From a virus: a stretch of DNA of 37,284 nucleotides. The stretch spans positions 1 to 37,284 of the IMG/VR virus record IMGVR_UViG_3300005822_000003, one strand, 5' to 3'. The notes beneath the pieces were generated by a model. The model was not told where the DNA came from. It worked only from the letters and a program-made list of their open reading frames with translations, and did not search any database. Position 1 is the stretch's first letter; every line of letters begins with the position of its first letter. Below, piece after piece: positions 1 through 7,116 of the stretch. The translations under genes and the position numbers were made by a program.

Positions 1-40
1 TGCCGGCTACATGGCGGTAGACTACGGGAGGATCATCTAA
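1..40 (+). CDS. 3' end of S74-tailed virion protein (duplicate of 37186-37225)
   Basis: The last 12 codons and the TAA of the protein encoded at 35627-37225 are repeated here because the window overlaps itself. The frame ends at 38-40, and the A of that stop is the first base of the ATG of the next gene. It is not a separate gene. Confidence 0.9.
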   Translation, partial: AGYMAVDYGRII

Positions 41-99
41 TGCCGAGCTTTTTTAATCCGGTTCAGGGGCAGGGGCAGGACTTCGAGCAGCGTAGGCGC
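1..99. repeat. Terminal 99-bp overlap, left copy
   Basis: Bases 1-99 are identical to 37186-37284, the last 99 bases of the window. An exact overlap of this size at contig ends is the usual sign of a circular assembly, with the length matching a common odd k-mer. The cut falls inside a gene boundary (stop of the S74 protein, start of the next gene), so I read it as an assembly closure and not as a physical terminal repeat. Confidence 0.9.
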
Positions 100-1242
100 A
101 TGGCGGAAATGTTGATGAGCCAGGGAATGCAGGCTCCATCGAACACTGCTGGCGGGGCTCTCTCCAAAGTGTTGCTCTCGTATATGGGCGGCCGCGGCAT
201 GAGAAAGTCTGATGAGGAGGCCGAGAAGTTCAGGAAGAGCCAGCAGGAAGCGCTTGTTCAGGCGCTCGCCGCTGAGAGCCCGACCTACCAGGGGCTTTCG
301 CAAAGCCTTTCTGGTACGCATCCTGAGTTGGCTACAACCTTTGCCATGAAAGGTCTTGACCAGAAGATGAAGGCAGGACAGAGGCGGGAGCCTATCAAGG
401 TTGGCGATCAGCTCGTTGACCCTGATACGTTTGAAGTGCTGTTCCAGGGGCGGGACAAGCCGGGCGAGTTCGAGAAGAAGCTCTCTCTTGCAGGGTTTGA
501 CCCAGGGTCTCAAGAGGCACAGCAGTTCGCCAGGAAGCAAATGATGAAGTCGGGCGTAAACGTGAATTTGCCAGGTGCAACTCCGCCGCCGCCGACTCGC
601 GAGCAAGTCTTCCGTGAAGACCAGCTAGAGCGGGCAAAGGGCGCGAGGGCTAGCAACGCTGAGATCATAAAGCTTGGATCTGAGTCGGCCAGGGCAATTC
701 CAAAGCTAGAGCGAGGGCTAGACCTTCTGAACGAGGTGGGGACGGGGACCGGTGAGGCTACGCTGCTTTCGCTGAAGAAGGCAGTGTCTGCGCTGGGATA
801 TGATGTAAACATGGACAAAATAGCCTCAGCCGAAGAACTCCAGACAATCATGGGTGACCAAGTAATGGCCCGTGTTGCTCAGACCAAGGGCGCAGTTTCC
901 GAGAAAGAGATGGCACTCTTTACCGAGTACAGCGCGAACTTCGGGAAAACTCCGGAAGGTAACCGCAGAATCTTGCGGTTCGCCCTGGCCACCGAGCAGC
1001 GCAACGCGGAAAAGGCCGATCTGGTAAGATCGTTGCGTCGCGAGGGCGCCACCTCGCTAGAAATTCAAGACTCTGTCGACCAGTTCATGGCGGAAAACGA
1101 CCTGAGCGCCATGCTTGCGACAGAGCAACCAGTTATGCCCGCTTCCGTGTCACCTCAACAGTCTTCTCCCCCTGGGCTGGGCGCGGCGGCGGGCCCTTAT
1201 TCTCCTGAGGTTCAAGCAATCTTCGACAAATACGGTCTGTAG
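40..1242 (+). CDS. Probable internal virion / ejection-associated protein
   Basis: This 400-residue protein is not recognised with certainty. It starts one base into the stop codon of the S74-tailed protein (TAATG), so it is translationally coupled. It is rich in Gln, Arg, Glu and Ala and looks mostly helical, with a Pro/Ser/Ala-rich linker near residues 365-390 and a short acidic/aromatic tail ending in KYGL. There is no signal peptide or clear membrane segment. In short-tailed phages the place between portal and scaffold usually holds internal core or ejection proteins, and the next gene has the Gly/Ala-rich composition typical of them. The role is inferred from position and composition. 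Confidence 0.55.
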   Translation: MPSFFNPVQGQGQDFEQRRRMAEMLMSQGMQAPSNTAGGALSKVLLSYMGGRGMRKSDEEAEKFRKSQQEALVQALAAESPTYQGLSQSLSGTHPELATTFAMKGLDQKMKAGQRREPIKVGDQLVDPDTFEVLFQGRDKPGEFEKKLSLAGFDPGSQEAQQFARKQMMKSGVNVNLPGATPPPPTREQVFREDQLERAKGARASNAEIIKLGSESARAIPKLERGLDLLNEVGTGTGEATLLSLKKAVSALGYDVNMDKIASAEELQTIMGDQVMARVAQTKGAVSEKEMALFTEYSANFGKTPEGNRRILRFALATEQRNAEKADLVRSLRREGATSLEIQDSVDQFMAENDLSAMLATEQPVMPASVSPQQSSPPGLGAAAGPYSPEVQAIFDKYGL

Positions 1243-1244
1243 CC

Positions 1245-3221
1245 ATGCCTATTGATTCAAATTCGCCGCTAGCCAGGATCGAACGAGCGATATTCCTTGC
1301 CGACAAGGAAGGGAACATTGACGACATCAGGAAGCTAAAGGAGGAGTATGAAAGGCTGTCGTTCATTGGGTCACCTCCAATCCCGCCGCCCGCAGGCCCT
1401 GGCCAGCCACCGGGCGTTCGCGTCGACCCAGACCCAAACGTTCCCGTGCTGTCGGGCCAGATGGCCGTTCCCGGGCAGCCTCCCATAGTTCCACCAGTTC
1501 CTCCTCCTCCTGACGGCCTTGAAAGGCAGCAGCCGAGAATTGACACTGGGAATCCGTTTGTTGAATCTGCTCTACAGGGCGCAACCTTGGGCTTTTCTGA
1601 CGAGCTGCAAGCCGGGGCAGCGGCGGGAGTCGACAAGATCAAATCATTATTTGGCGGCCCCGAGGTAGATTTTGGAGATCGCTACGATCAGTTTATGCAG
1701 CAGCTTAGCGTTCCCAGGAAGGAGTTCCAGCGGGAAAGGCCGGGCGTTGATATCGGCTTAAACATTGCTGGCGCGCTTCCGACTGGCGGCGCATTGATCG
1801 GGGCTGGGGGCGGTATAGCAAGGCTTGCTGGCGCTGGAGCAATGGGCGGGGCTTTAGCTGGAGCGGGAAGCGCTGACCCTGGCGAGCGGGGCAGTGGCGC
1901 AGCAGTCGGGGGAGCGCTTGGTGGTGCTACAGCCGGCGTCCTAGGTGCTGGCGGCGCCGCTCTGCGAAAGGGCTTTGACGCTGTGAGTCCCTCTGTGGGC
2001 GTTGCTAAGCGTCGCGTTGCTGAAGCCATGCAACAAGGTGGGGTTACTCAAGCGATGGCCAGGGAGCGGCTTGCCCAGTCGCCTGGCAGCGTATTAGCTG
2101 ATGTGGGCGGGGGAGTCGTGCAAGACCAACTTGAAACATCCGCTCAGTTTGCTGGTGGAGCGAGGACAGACATTGCTGATTTCCTGGAAGGGCGAGTTGC
2201 AGGCGAGTTCGGCCGACTGAAAACGAAGATATCCAGCCTCCTGGGCGTTAATAAGGGTGCCTTACAGACTGTTGATGATCTCGCGGCAAGTAGGAAGGCT
2301 TTGGCTGCTCCGCTATATGATGCAGCCTACAAGGTCCCGATAGAAGTTACTGACAGGATGAAAGAGCTTCTGATACGCCCGGCTGTCGTAAGGGCGAGGA
2401 AGGCTGCACAGAGAAAGCTTGCGAATGAAGGCATTGAGGCGTCAGACGGAATAATTGATACGCGCTCAATGGATGCTGTGAAGAGAGAGTTGGACGATAG
2501 AATCGGCGTGGCAAGGCGTGCTGGCAGGATGGATGATGCGAGAATCCTCACCACCATGAAGAAAGGGCTTGTAGCTGAGGTTGACGCCCAAAACCCGATC
2601 TACGCCGAGGCAAGACGGGTGTTCTCTGATTCAATGGAGATTGAAGACGCTCTAAATCTCGGCAGGAAGATCCTGACCGTGGAGGGCGAGGTCCCGGCCC
2701 GGGCAGTGGCCAATATGAACGATAGCCAGGTAGAGGCGTACCGTGTCGGCGCGATGCAAGCCATTAAAAACCGGATGGGTCAGGTGGAAGACCAGAACGG
2801 GATAGCAAGGATGTTCAACAAGCCCAACATGCGTGAAAAGCTCGAGTCTATCTTCCCGGCAGATACGTTCGATGACTTCATCTCGCTTACGATGCGAGAG
2901 ATTGGGTTTGCGAAATTACGTGGAAAAGTTCTATCCGGTAGTCCAACGGCCAGAAGACTGGCGGGGATAGGAGAGGCGTTTGGCGGCGCCCTATCGACCG
3001 GGGGGCTCCTGGCGGGCCTTCTCTCTGGCGGCAGGGCCATTGGCAGGGCCGCTGCCGTTCCATCAGAGAGAGCGAACAAGGCACTTGCAGGCGTGCTGCT
3101 TGGTCGGCAAGTGCCTAAGGTCGGGAGGTTGCAGGGTCCTGCATTTGGTCTTGGTCGAGCTTTGTCGATTTCTGCTGCCGCACAACCCGGCCTCGAACGG
3201 TCCAAAGAAAGGTTCCGATGA
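1245..3221 (+). CDS. Probable DNA-ejection / internal virion protein, Gly-Ala rich
   Basis: This is a 658-residue protein starting two bases after the previous stop. Residues about 40-95 are a Pro-rich linker. Residues about 165-245 are strongly Gly/Ala-rich with glycine-zipper spacing, and a second Gly/Ala-rich stretch lies near 565-605; both could insert into membranes. The middle (about 255-560) is charged and helical. Such large proteins with Gly/Ala membrane-active segments are typical of podovirus ejection proteins that leave the head and form a channel through the envelope. No transglycosylase motif was seen. The last 107 bases overlap a minus-strand gene. Confidence 0.6.
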   Translation: MPIDSNSPLARIERAIFLADKEGNIDDIRKLKEEYERLSFIGSPPIPPPAGPGQPPGVRVDPDPNVPVLSGQMAVPGQPPIVPPVPPPPDGLERQQPRIDTGNPFVESALQGATLGFSDELQAGAAAGVDKIKSLFGGPEVDFGDRYDQFMQQLSVPRKEFQRERPGVDIGLNIAGALPTGGALIGAGGGIARLAGAGAMGGALAGAGSADPGERGSGAAVGGALGGATAGVLGAGGAALRKGFDAVSPSVGVAKRRVAEAMQQGGVTQAMARERLAQSPGSVLADVGGGVVQDQLETSAQFAGGARTDIADFLEGRVAGEFGRLKTKISSLLGVNKGALQTVDDLAASRKALAAPLYDAAYKVPIEVTDRMKELLIRPAVVRARKAAQRKLANEGIEASDGIIDTRSMDAVKRELDDRIGVARRAGRMDDARILTTMKKGLVAEVDAQNPIYAEARRVFSDSMEIEDALNLGRKILTVEGEVPARAVANMNDSQVEAYRVGAMQAIKNRMGQVEDQNGIARMFNKPNMREKLESIFPADTFDDFISLTMREIGFAKLRGKVLSGSPTARRLAGIGEAFGGALSTGGLLAGLLSGGRAIGRAAAVPSERANKALAGVLLGRQVPKVGRLQGPAFGLGRALSISAAAQPGLERSKERFR

Positions 3222-3318
3222 AAAGGGCGACTCCAGCTAATGCTACGTGGCCTTGGTGCGAAAGCATTACCATCGACACGAACGCCGCGCTGATTGAGTA
3301 TCTGAGTAAAAATTCCAT
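3115..3318 (-). CDS. Small two-TM membrane protein, antisense to end of ejection gene
   Basis: This 67-residue minus-strand gene was chosen from the ATG at 3318, which follows a strong ribosome site (AAAGGAGA, 6 bases before ATG). A hydrophobic stretch at about residues 3-22 and another at about 25-41 are followed by a charged, polar tail (VRGRVVRQQK onward). This is the layout of small two-span holins or exclusion proteins. It lies 11 bases after the next gene upstream (3330-3479) and should share its promoter. Its 3' half is antisense to the last 107 bases of the ejection-protein gene, which is unusual. The role is not known. Confidence 0.6.
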   Translation of the reverse strand: MEFLLRYSISAAFVSMVMLSHQGHVALAGVALFIGTFLWTVRGRVVRQQKSTKLDQDQMQDPATSRP

Positions 3319-3329
3319 CTTAGTCTCCT

Positions 3330-3479
3330 TTAGAAGAAAAAGCGCTGGAGGTCCATGGGCACTAGAGCGATCCACGCCAGCACCAAAAGTGAAGCTGTTC
3401 CCCAGATAAGAGGCCACAATCTATAGATAGAGATTAGTGCTGCTGCCGTGATGATTATCAATGCTGTTCCGATGGTCAT
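3330..3479 (-). CDS. 49-residue two-TM membrane protein
   Basis: A short minus-strand ORF starts at 3479 after the site AAGGGAGA, six bases before the ATG. It encodes 49 residues: a hydrophobic stretch at 4-19, a short turn around YRLWP, a second at about 24-42, and a tail ending in three Phe. It follows the promoter at 3507-3536 by about 20 bases and is followed by the 67-residue gene after 11 bases, so the two form a small operon. It could be a holin, antiholin or superinfection-exclusion protein; the sequence alone does not decide. Confidence 0.6.
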   Translation of the reverse strand: MTIGTALIIITAAALISIYRLWPLIWGTASLLVLAWIALVPMDLQRFFF

Positions 3480-3506
3480 TTCTATCTCCCTTGTATGTTA
3501 AGCAAC

Positions 3507-3536
3507 ACTATACCATACCAGCTTAAGATATTCCAA
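3507..3536 (-). promoter_or_regulatory. Minus-strand sigma-70-like promoter
   Basis: Read on the minus strand: TTGGAA (3536-3531), 18 bases, then TATAGT (3512-3507) preceded by TG in the extended -10 position. Transcription would start near 3500, just upstream of the ribosome site of the 49-residue gene. This gives the island its own promoter, opposed to the late transcript. Confidence 0.55.
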
Positions 3537-3608
3537 CCGCCCTTTCTCATCTAGATAGGCTCTAGGGTGATACTCGGGGTGCCCGTCTGGCCGATGCCAG
3601 CTTCTATG

Positions 3609-3738
3609 CTCAACCCCTCAGTGCGCGGTGTGGAGGGTTTATGGTTGAGGGCTTTTGCTCGCTTTGTGCAAGGGCGCCGCGAGTCGAGCAGAGTGACTGT
3701 AGTGCTTGCAGACTGTCTTTCGACAGTCCGATTCAAGC
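3609..3738. other. Structured intergenic segment with stem-loops
   Basis: No convincing gene lies between 3480 and 3871. Two nested structures are visible. One pairs CTCAACC (3609-3615) with GGTTGAG (3643-3649), enclosing CCTC (3616-3619) with GAGG (3633-3636). The other pairs GCTTG (3704-3708) with CAAGC (3734-3738), enclosing a perfect stem GACTGT (3711-3716)/ACAGTC (3723-3728) with a CTTTCG loop. Between them TGCTCG and CGAGCA can also pair. This could be a structured RNA, a processing site or a transcript-end region. It does not fold as a tRNA. Confidence 0.4.
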
Positions 3739-3789
3739 ATGGGCCCTCTATTGGTGGAAATCGTTTATTCCTTAGGCTTCGCTGGGTTA

Positions 3790-3866
3790 ATAGGCGCCGC
3801 CTATGACGAGTGAGGCTTGATAGGCCCAGCCTATTAATGGGGCGATGAACGATAGGCTCAGCCTAT
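3790..3866. repeat. Three copies of a 15-bp hairpin ATAGGC-NNN-GCCTAT
   Basis: Perfect 6-bp inverted repeats ATAGGC/GCCTAT occur at 3790-3804, 3820-3834 and 3852-3866 with different three-base centres (GCC, CCA, TCA) and starts 30 and 32 bp apart, about three helical turns. Conserved arms with a variable centre suggest selection on pairing or on dimeric protein binding. Copy two extends to a 9-bp stem and copy three to a 10-bp stem (with a G-U pair) followed by TTTTC on the plus strand, so copy three could terminate plus-strand transcripts. The array follows the 35-residue minus-strand gene. Confidence 0.8.
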
Positions 3867-3871
3867 TGTTT

Positions 3872-3979
3872 TCACGCCCAAGCCCAGCAAGCAAGCAACC
3901 ATATACACCAAGCGGTTGACATTGCTACAATAATCAAGATTAGGCGGCCTAACGCCCGGTAGTGCATGACCGTTTTCAT
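3872..3979 (-). CDS. 35-residue single-TM membrane peptide
   Basis: A minus-strand ORF starts at 3979 after AGGAG (8 bases before the ATG), and that site overlaps the region of the stop codon of the upstream 36-residue ORF. After a basic N-terminus (MKTVMHYRALGR) comes one hydrophobic segment at about residues 13-35 rich in Ile, Leu, Trp and Ala. Good ribosome site, tight spacing and membrane-like composition support a real gene. The hairpin array starts right after its stop. Function unknown. Confidence 0.5.
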   Translation of the reverse strand: MKTVMHYRALGRLILIIVAMSTAWCIWLLACWAWA

Positions 3980-3990
3980 TGATGCGACTC

Positions 3991-4101
3991 CTAGTATGTT
4001 GAGAACGCGAGATAAGCCCAGGTGGACAGCCACGCAAGCGAGGTAGCTACCAGAAATAATGTTGAGGCAGCGATGATTGAGATTGCAAACTGTTTAAACA
4101 T
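3991..4101 (-). CDS. 36-residue single-TM membrane peptide
   Basis: A minus-strand ORF from the ATG at 4101 encodes 36 residues with a hydrophobic segment at about 5-25 and an aromatic C-terminus (WAYLAFSTY). No strong ribosome site precedes it, so it is less certain than its partner, but its stop sits against the ribosome site of the 35-residue ORF and the two are alike in size and character. It begins 16 bases from the divergent FmdB-like gene. Function unknown. Confidence 0.4.
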   Translation of the reverse strand: MFKQFAISIIAASTLFLVATSLAWLSTWAYLAFSTY

Positions 4102-4116
4102 GGCGGGTTTTCTCTG

Positions 4117-4377
4117 ATGCCGATTTATACGTACCGATGCAACTCCTGCGGCTCATGTCAGGAATCAATTAACACTATAGCACGCCGGAATGATGTTCCA
4201 CAATGCTTGACATGCGGCGGCGAAACCAATCTTAAGATTGTGCCGCCAAGGATCGCTCCCATTTTGGGAGGCTCGGACTTCCCCGGTTACCAGTGTCCGG
4301 TTACTGACCAGTACGTAACGAGCAGGAAGCAGCGGCGGGAGATCATCGCGCAATACAACTTGGTGGAGAAAGGCTGA
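4117..4377 (+). CDS. FmdB-family zinc-ribbon protein
   Basis: This 86-residue protein begins with the typical MPIYTYRC start of FmdB-like zinc ribbons. Cys8-x2-Cys11 and Cys30-x2-Cys33 form the predicted four-Cys zinc site. The C-terminal half is basic and has no second domain. Such proteins are common among head genes of tailed phages, often labelled as regulators, but their role in the particle or in gene control is not established. The stop overlaps the next ATG (TGATG), so it is coupled to the paralogue triplet. No strong ribosome site is visible. Confidence 0.75.
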   Translation: MPIYTYRCNSCGSCQESINTIARRNDVPQCLTCGGETNLKIVPPRIAPILGGSDFPGYQCPVTDQYVTSRKQRREIIAQYNLVEKG

Positions 4378-4943
4378 TGGCTGGTACTGTAAATGCTCCT
4401 TTGTGGGTTAGAGAGCTTAACGAGGGCGGGCTGAAAGAGCGCATCACGCAGTATCTTTCGTCCAACGGTGACGGCACCGGTACTGTGTCGTGGAATGGGA
4501 ATTACGCCTCTGCTGAAGGGATTGGTTACATTCAACCACCGGCTGGTGCTGTTTATCGAATCGAGGCCATCATGATATGCGTAGAAGATACTGATGGTAT
4601 GACCCTGAACGATTACGGAACCATCACGAGCGGTATATCAAACGGAGTTCAATTGCGCATTCAGAATGACTCCGGAACGCTTAAATTTTTGACTGGCAGC
4701 ACGCTTTTGCCAGTCAAGAAAAACCTTGGGTGGGGATCTCTTGCTGGTGCGGGCGGGTTTCAGTGGGTGGACACTGGGACCGGCGATCCTGAAGCAATCT
4801 TTGTTACGCTTGATTACTCAAGGCTTTCAGGTCAAGCCTTGCGCTTAGTCGGAGACGACAACGAGAGGCTTGAGGCTGTTTTTAACGACAACCTTTCCGG
4901 GCTTTTGAATCACACTTTTTTCGTTTATGGGTACATAGAGTAA
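4377..4943 (+). CDS. Virion-protein candidate, paralogue 1 of 3
   Basis: This 188-residue protein is the first of three tandem relatives. Shared landmarks are a GDG-x-G turn near residue 31, a Y-I-QPP motif near 50, a conserved DYG near 78, an R-x-QNDSGT stretch near 95, and a C-terminal block with LR-x-x-G, N-x-R-L-E and a final GYIE. It looks like a beta-sandwich. It has no signal or membrane segment, so it is probably a virion surface or assembly protein, which I infer from its place directly before the scaffold gene. Start is coupled to the FmdB gene. Confidence 0.6.
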   Translation: MAGTVNAPLWVRELNEGGLKERITQYLSSNGDGTGTVSWNGNYASAEGIGYIQPPAGAVYRIEAIMICVEDTDGMTLNDYGTITSGISNGVQLRIQNDSGTLKFLTGSTLLPVKKNLGWGSLAGAGGFQWVDTGTGDPEAIFVTLDYSRLSGQALRLVGDDNERLEAVFNDNLSGLLNHTFFVYGYIE

Positions 4944-4946
4944 GTT

Positions 4947-5501
4947 ATGCCAGGGCAAAGAACATCAGCCCCTGCAAGCGTCAATCGCATGCTTAGAGAG
5001 GCGAGCAACGACCCTATTGTCAGGTACTTGACTGCCACTGGGGATGATTCAAGCTCAAGAAACGTTTTAGGCAACTACTCATCTCCCCATATAGTATTCT
5101 TGCGGCCTCCCGTTGGCACCGTCTATTTGATGAAAACCGTCGTGGTCTTCATCAGAGATAATGGCGCGCATGAGCTATCAGATTATGGCGGCGATGCTGA
5201 CGGCATTAGCCCTGGGTGGGCCCTAAGACTGCAAGATGACTCCGGCACACTGCATAACTTTGTGCATTACAATGTGCTGGATAATGCATACTTTGGCATG
5301 ATTAATGGCCCGCTTGGGCGGCAGGGGACACGTCTTGGCTTGGACCCGGGGTGGCTTACTACATCTGATTTTCAGCTTGCGAAGGGCAGGGCGCTCCTTA
5401 GAGTTGACGGGAGCTTAAACCAGCGCATCGAAGTGATTATCGAGGGCAATTACTCGACTTTGCAGGTTCATACATTCTTGGCGTACGGCTATGTTGAGTA
5501 G
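4947..5501 (+). CDS. Virion-protein candidate, paralogue 2 of 3
   Basis: This 184-residue protein starts three bases after the previous stop. It keeps the family landmarks (RPPVGTVY, SDYGG, RLQDDSGT, LRVDG, GYVE) but has the most divergent N-terminus and lacks the MxGTVNAP start of copies 1 and 3, so it probably diverged first or fastest. The most variable stretch lies at about residues 105-145, between the conserved DSGT and LRVDG blocks. Same inferred role as copy 1; no known family recognised. Confidence 0.6.
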   Translation: MPGQRTSAPASVNRMLREASNDPIVRYLTATGDDSSSRNVLGNYSSPHIVFLRPPVGTVYLMKTVVVFIRDNGAHELSDYGGDADGISPGWALRLQDDSGTLHNFVHYNVLDNAYFGMINGPLGRQGTRLGLDPGWLTTSDFQLAKGRALLRVDGSLNQRIEVIIEGNYSTLQVHTFLAYGYVE

Positions 5502-5509
5502 AGGATCAT

Positions 5510-6058
5510 ATGTCTGGAACAGTTAACGCCCCAATTTGGACTACGTCGTCACCGACAGGATCTCAACGTGCGCATATATCAAGATTCCTTGACACCGTTG
5601 GCGACGGGTCCGGGACAAAGAACGCGATAGGAGATTATTCGGCGGCGGCTGAGATATTCTTTATACAGCCTCCAGCCTCGCAAGTATTTAGAATTGCGAG
5701 GATATTGGTGACAATCTGCGACACAAACGGTAGCTCGGCGGGCGATTACGGGAACATCACGGGCGGCATAGCTAACGGTGTGACGGTGAGGCATCAAAAT
5801 GATGCGGGCACCGTGACCAACTACACTGATGGTGTGCCTGTAACCGATAATGCGTCGTGGACAAGCTTTTGTTACGACGGAGTCCCGCTGGTCTGGGGTA
5901 GTGGCAACGATGTATTCGCCGTGAGGTGGACGTTTGAGAAGTCCGGTCAATACCTGAGACTAGACGGAGCAGTAAACGACAGGTTGGAGGTCGTTCTAAA
6001 CGATGACCTTCGGGGCCTGATCTTTCACAGGTTTCTTGTGCAAGGGTATATCGAGTAG
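5510..6058 (+). CDS. Virion-protein candidate, paralogue 3 of 3
   Basis: This 182-residue protein resembles copy 1 most closely, sharing the MxGTVNAP-x-W start, GDGSGT, FFIQPPA, GDYGNITGGIANGV, RHQNDAGT, LRLDG, NDRLEV and the final GYIE. The AGAGGATCAT stretch before the ATG supplies a ribosome site. The gene ends 12 bases before the scaffold gene. Three diverged but complete copies suggest distinct roles or a hetero-oligomer and not recent duplication. Confidence 0.6.
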   Translation: MSGTVNAPIWTTSSPTGSQRAHISRFLDTVGDGSGTKNAIGDYSAAAEIFFIQPPASQVFRIARILVTICDTNGSSAGDYGNITGGIANGVTVRHQNDAGTVTNYTDGVPVTDNASWTSFCYDGVPLVWGSGNDVFAVRWTFEKSGQYLRLDGAVNDRLEVVLNDDLRGLIFHRFLVQGYIE

Positions 6059-6070
6059 AAGGGGGGAAGT

Positions 6071-7105
6071 ATGGCGACTGAAGGTAATGAGGCGCTCAGC
6101 CTTACTGACGAGTTAGTGAACGCCTTCGCTGAATATGAAGACGAAAGCGAGGTTGAAGATGCCGCAGGCGGGGAAGAGGGTGGAGAGAATGAGGAAGGGG
6201 GGCAAGCCCTGCAACCGGACGACGCGGGAGGCGGAGAAGAAGGCGATCAAGTCGAGGAAGACGAAGCAACGGAGGATCTCGACGGAGATGGAGAAGAGGA
6301 GACCGTTGAAGCGCTAGCCGCCCCTGATCACTGGGCCTCTGGCGACAAGGAGATATTTGGGAATGTCCCGCGCGAGGCGCAGGAATTCCTTCTGAAGCGT
6401 CACCACGCGATGGAGGCGGACTACACGCGAAAGACGCAAGAAATTGCAGAGATTAGGCGGGTAAGCGAGACGATCGACCGCGAGATGCAGCCACTCAGCC
6501 AAGATCTGGCAATGGCTGGCGCGGATAACGTCGCGTTTATTCGCCAACAGGTAGCATGGGCCCAAGCATTCAAGAGCGACCCGAATGCCGCCCTTGCGAG
6601 CCTAGCAAGGCTATATGGAATCGAGGGGCCTCAACAGCAAGAGCAGGACGACATCGACCCTGCGGTTGTCCAGTTGCGCGCCCAGGTCGAGACCATGGAG
6701 CAGAGAGAAACCCGAAGATTAGAGGCACAGCAGCAGGCAGAGCAACAGCGCTACGTGTCGATGATCGAGGACTTTGCCGGAGAAAAGGACGATGGCGGCG
6801 CGTTGAAGCATCCGCACTTTCAGGATGTTCAGGCGGATATGGGCAAGCTTATTAATGCTGGCCTAGCTTCCGGACTTGACGACGCGTACCCACTGGCCGT
6901 TTCCATGAAAGGCTTACAGCAACAGGCGGGGCAGCAGGCCGCGCCAGCAAAGCTGAGCGGAAAGCCCTCTCATCGAGCCAAGGTAGCTAAAGCGAAGAAG
7001 GCAGCAGCCGGCGTTCGTAGTTCGGGAGCACCAGCAAAGGTGGTTGCTGAGCCAATATCGTTGTATGACGATCTGAGCAACCAATGGGACAAGCAATTAA
7101 GTTGA
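6071..7105 (+). CDS. Capsid scaffolding protein
   Basis: This 344-residue protein directly precedes the major capsid gene, the usual place for a scaffold. Residues about 20-85 are extremely acidic (long runs of Glu, Asp and Gly). Residues about 90-130 carry the pattern seen in podovirus scaffolds (DHWASGDKEIFGNVPREAQ, then a helix with MEADYTRK). The rest is helical and Gln-rich, and the C-terminal 60 residues are basic, as expected of the part that contacts coat subunits. A strong ribosome site (GGGGGAAG) precedes the ATG. Confidence 0.85.
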   Translation: MATEGNEALSLTDELVNAFAEYEDESEVEDAAGGEEGGENEEGGQALQPDDAGGGEEGDQVEEDEATEDLDGDGEEETVEALAAPDHWASGDKEIFGNVPREAQEFLLKRHHAMEADYTRKTQEIAEIRRVSETIDREMQPLSQDLAMAGADNVAFIRQQVAWAQAFKSDPNAALASLARLYGIEGPQQQEQDDIDPAVVQLRAQVETMEQRETRRLEAQQQAEQQRYVSMIEDFAGEKDDGGALKHPHFQDVQADMGKLINAGLASGLDDAYPLAVSMKGLQQQAGQQAAPAKLSGKPSHRAKVAKAKKAAAGVRSSGAPAKVVAEPISLYDDLSNQWDKQLS

Positions 7106-7116
7106 GGTAACCCGAT

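Noticed and set aside
1-99. Direct terminal repeat or att sites
   Set aside because: The repeat sits only at the window ends, with unbroken genes across the join; assembly overlap is the simpler reading.
1688-2029. Long minus-strand frames opposite the ejection-protein gene
   Set aside because: Composition mirrors the Gly/Ala-rich codons of the plus strand (Pro/Ala-rich), no ribosome sites; shadows.
3604-3740. tRNA gene
   Set aside because: Paired stems are present, but no cloverleaf with anticodon arm, no 7-bp acceptor and no CCA-proximal T-arm in the right places. No tRNA was seen elsewhere either.
3567-3806. A 79-residue plus-strand frame and an opposing 61-residue frame in the gene-free stretch
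   Set aside because: GTG start without ribosome site, unnatural composition, and it runs through the stem-loops and the first copy of the hairpin array; better explained as noncoding.
4377-6058. Diversity-generating retroelement target (variable tandem genes)
   Set aside because: No reverse transcriptase gene, no template repeat with adenine-biased changes; the copies differ by ordinary divergence.
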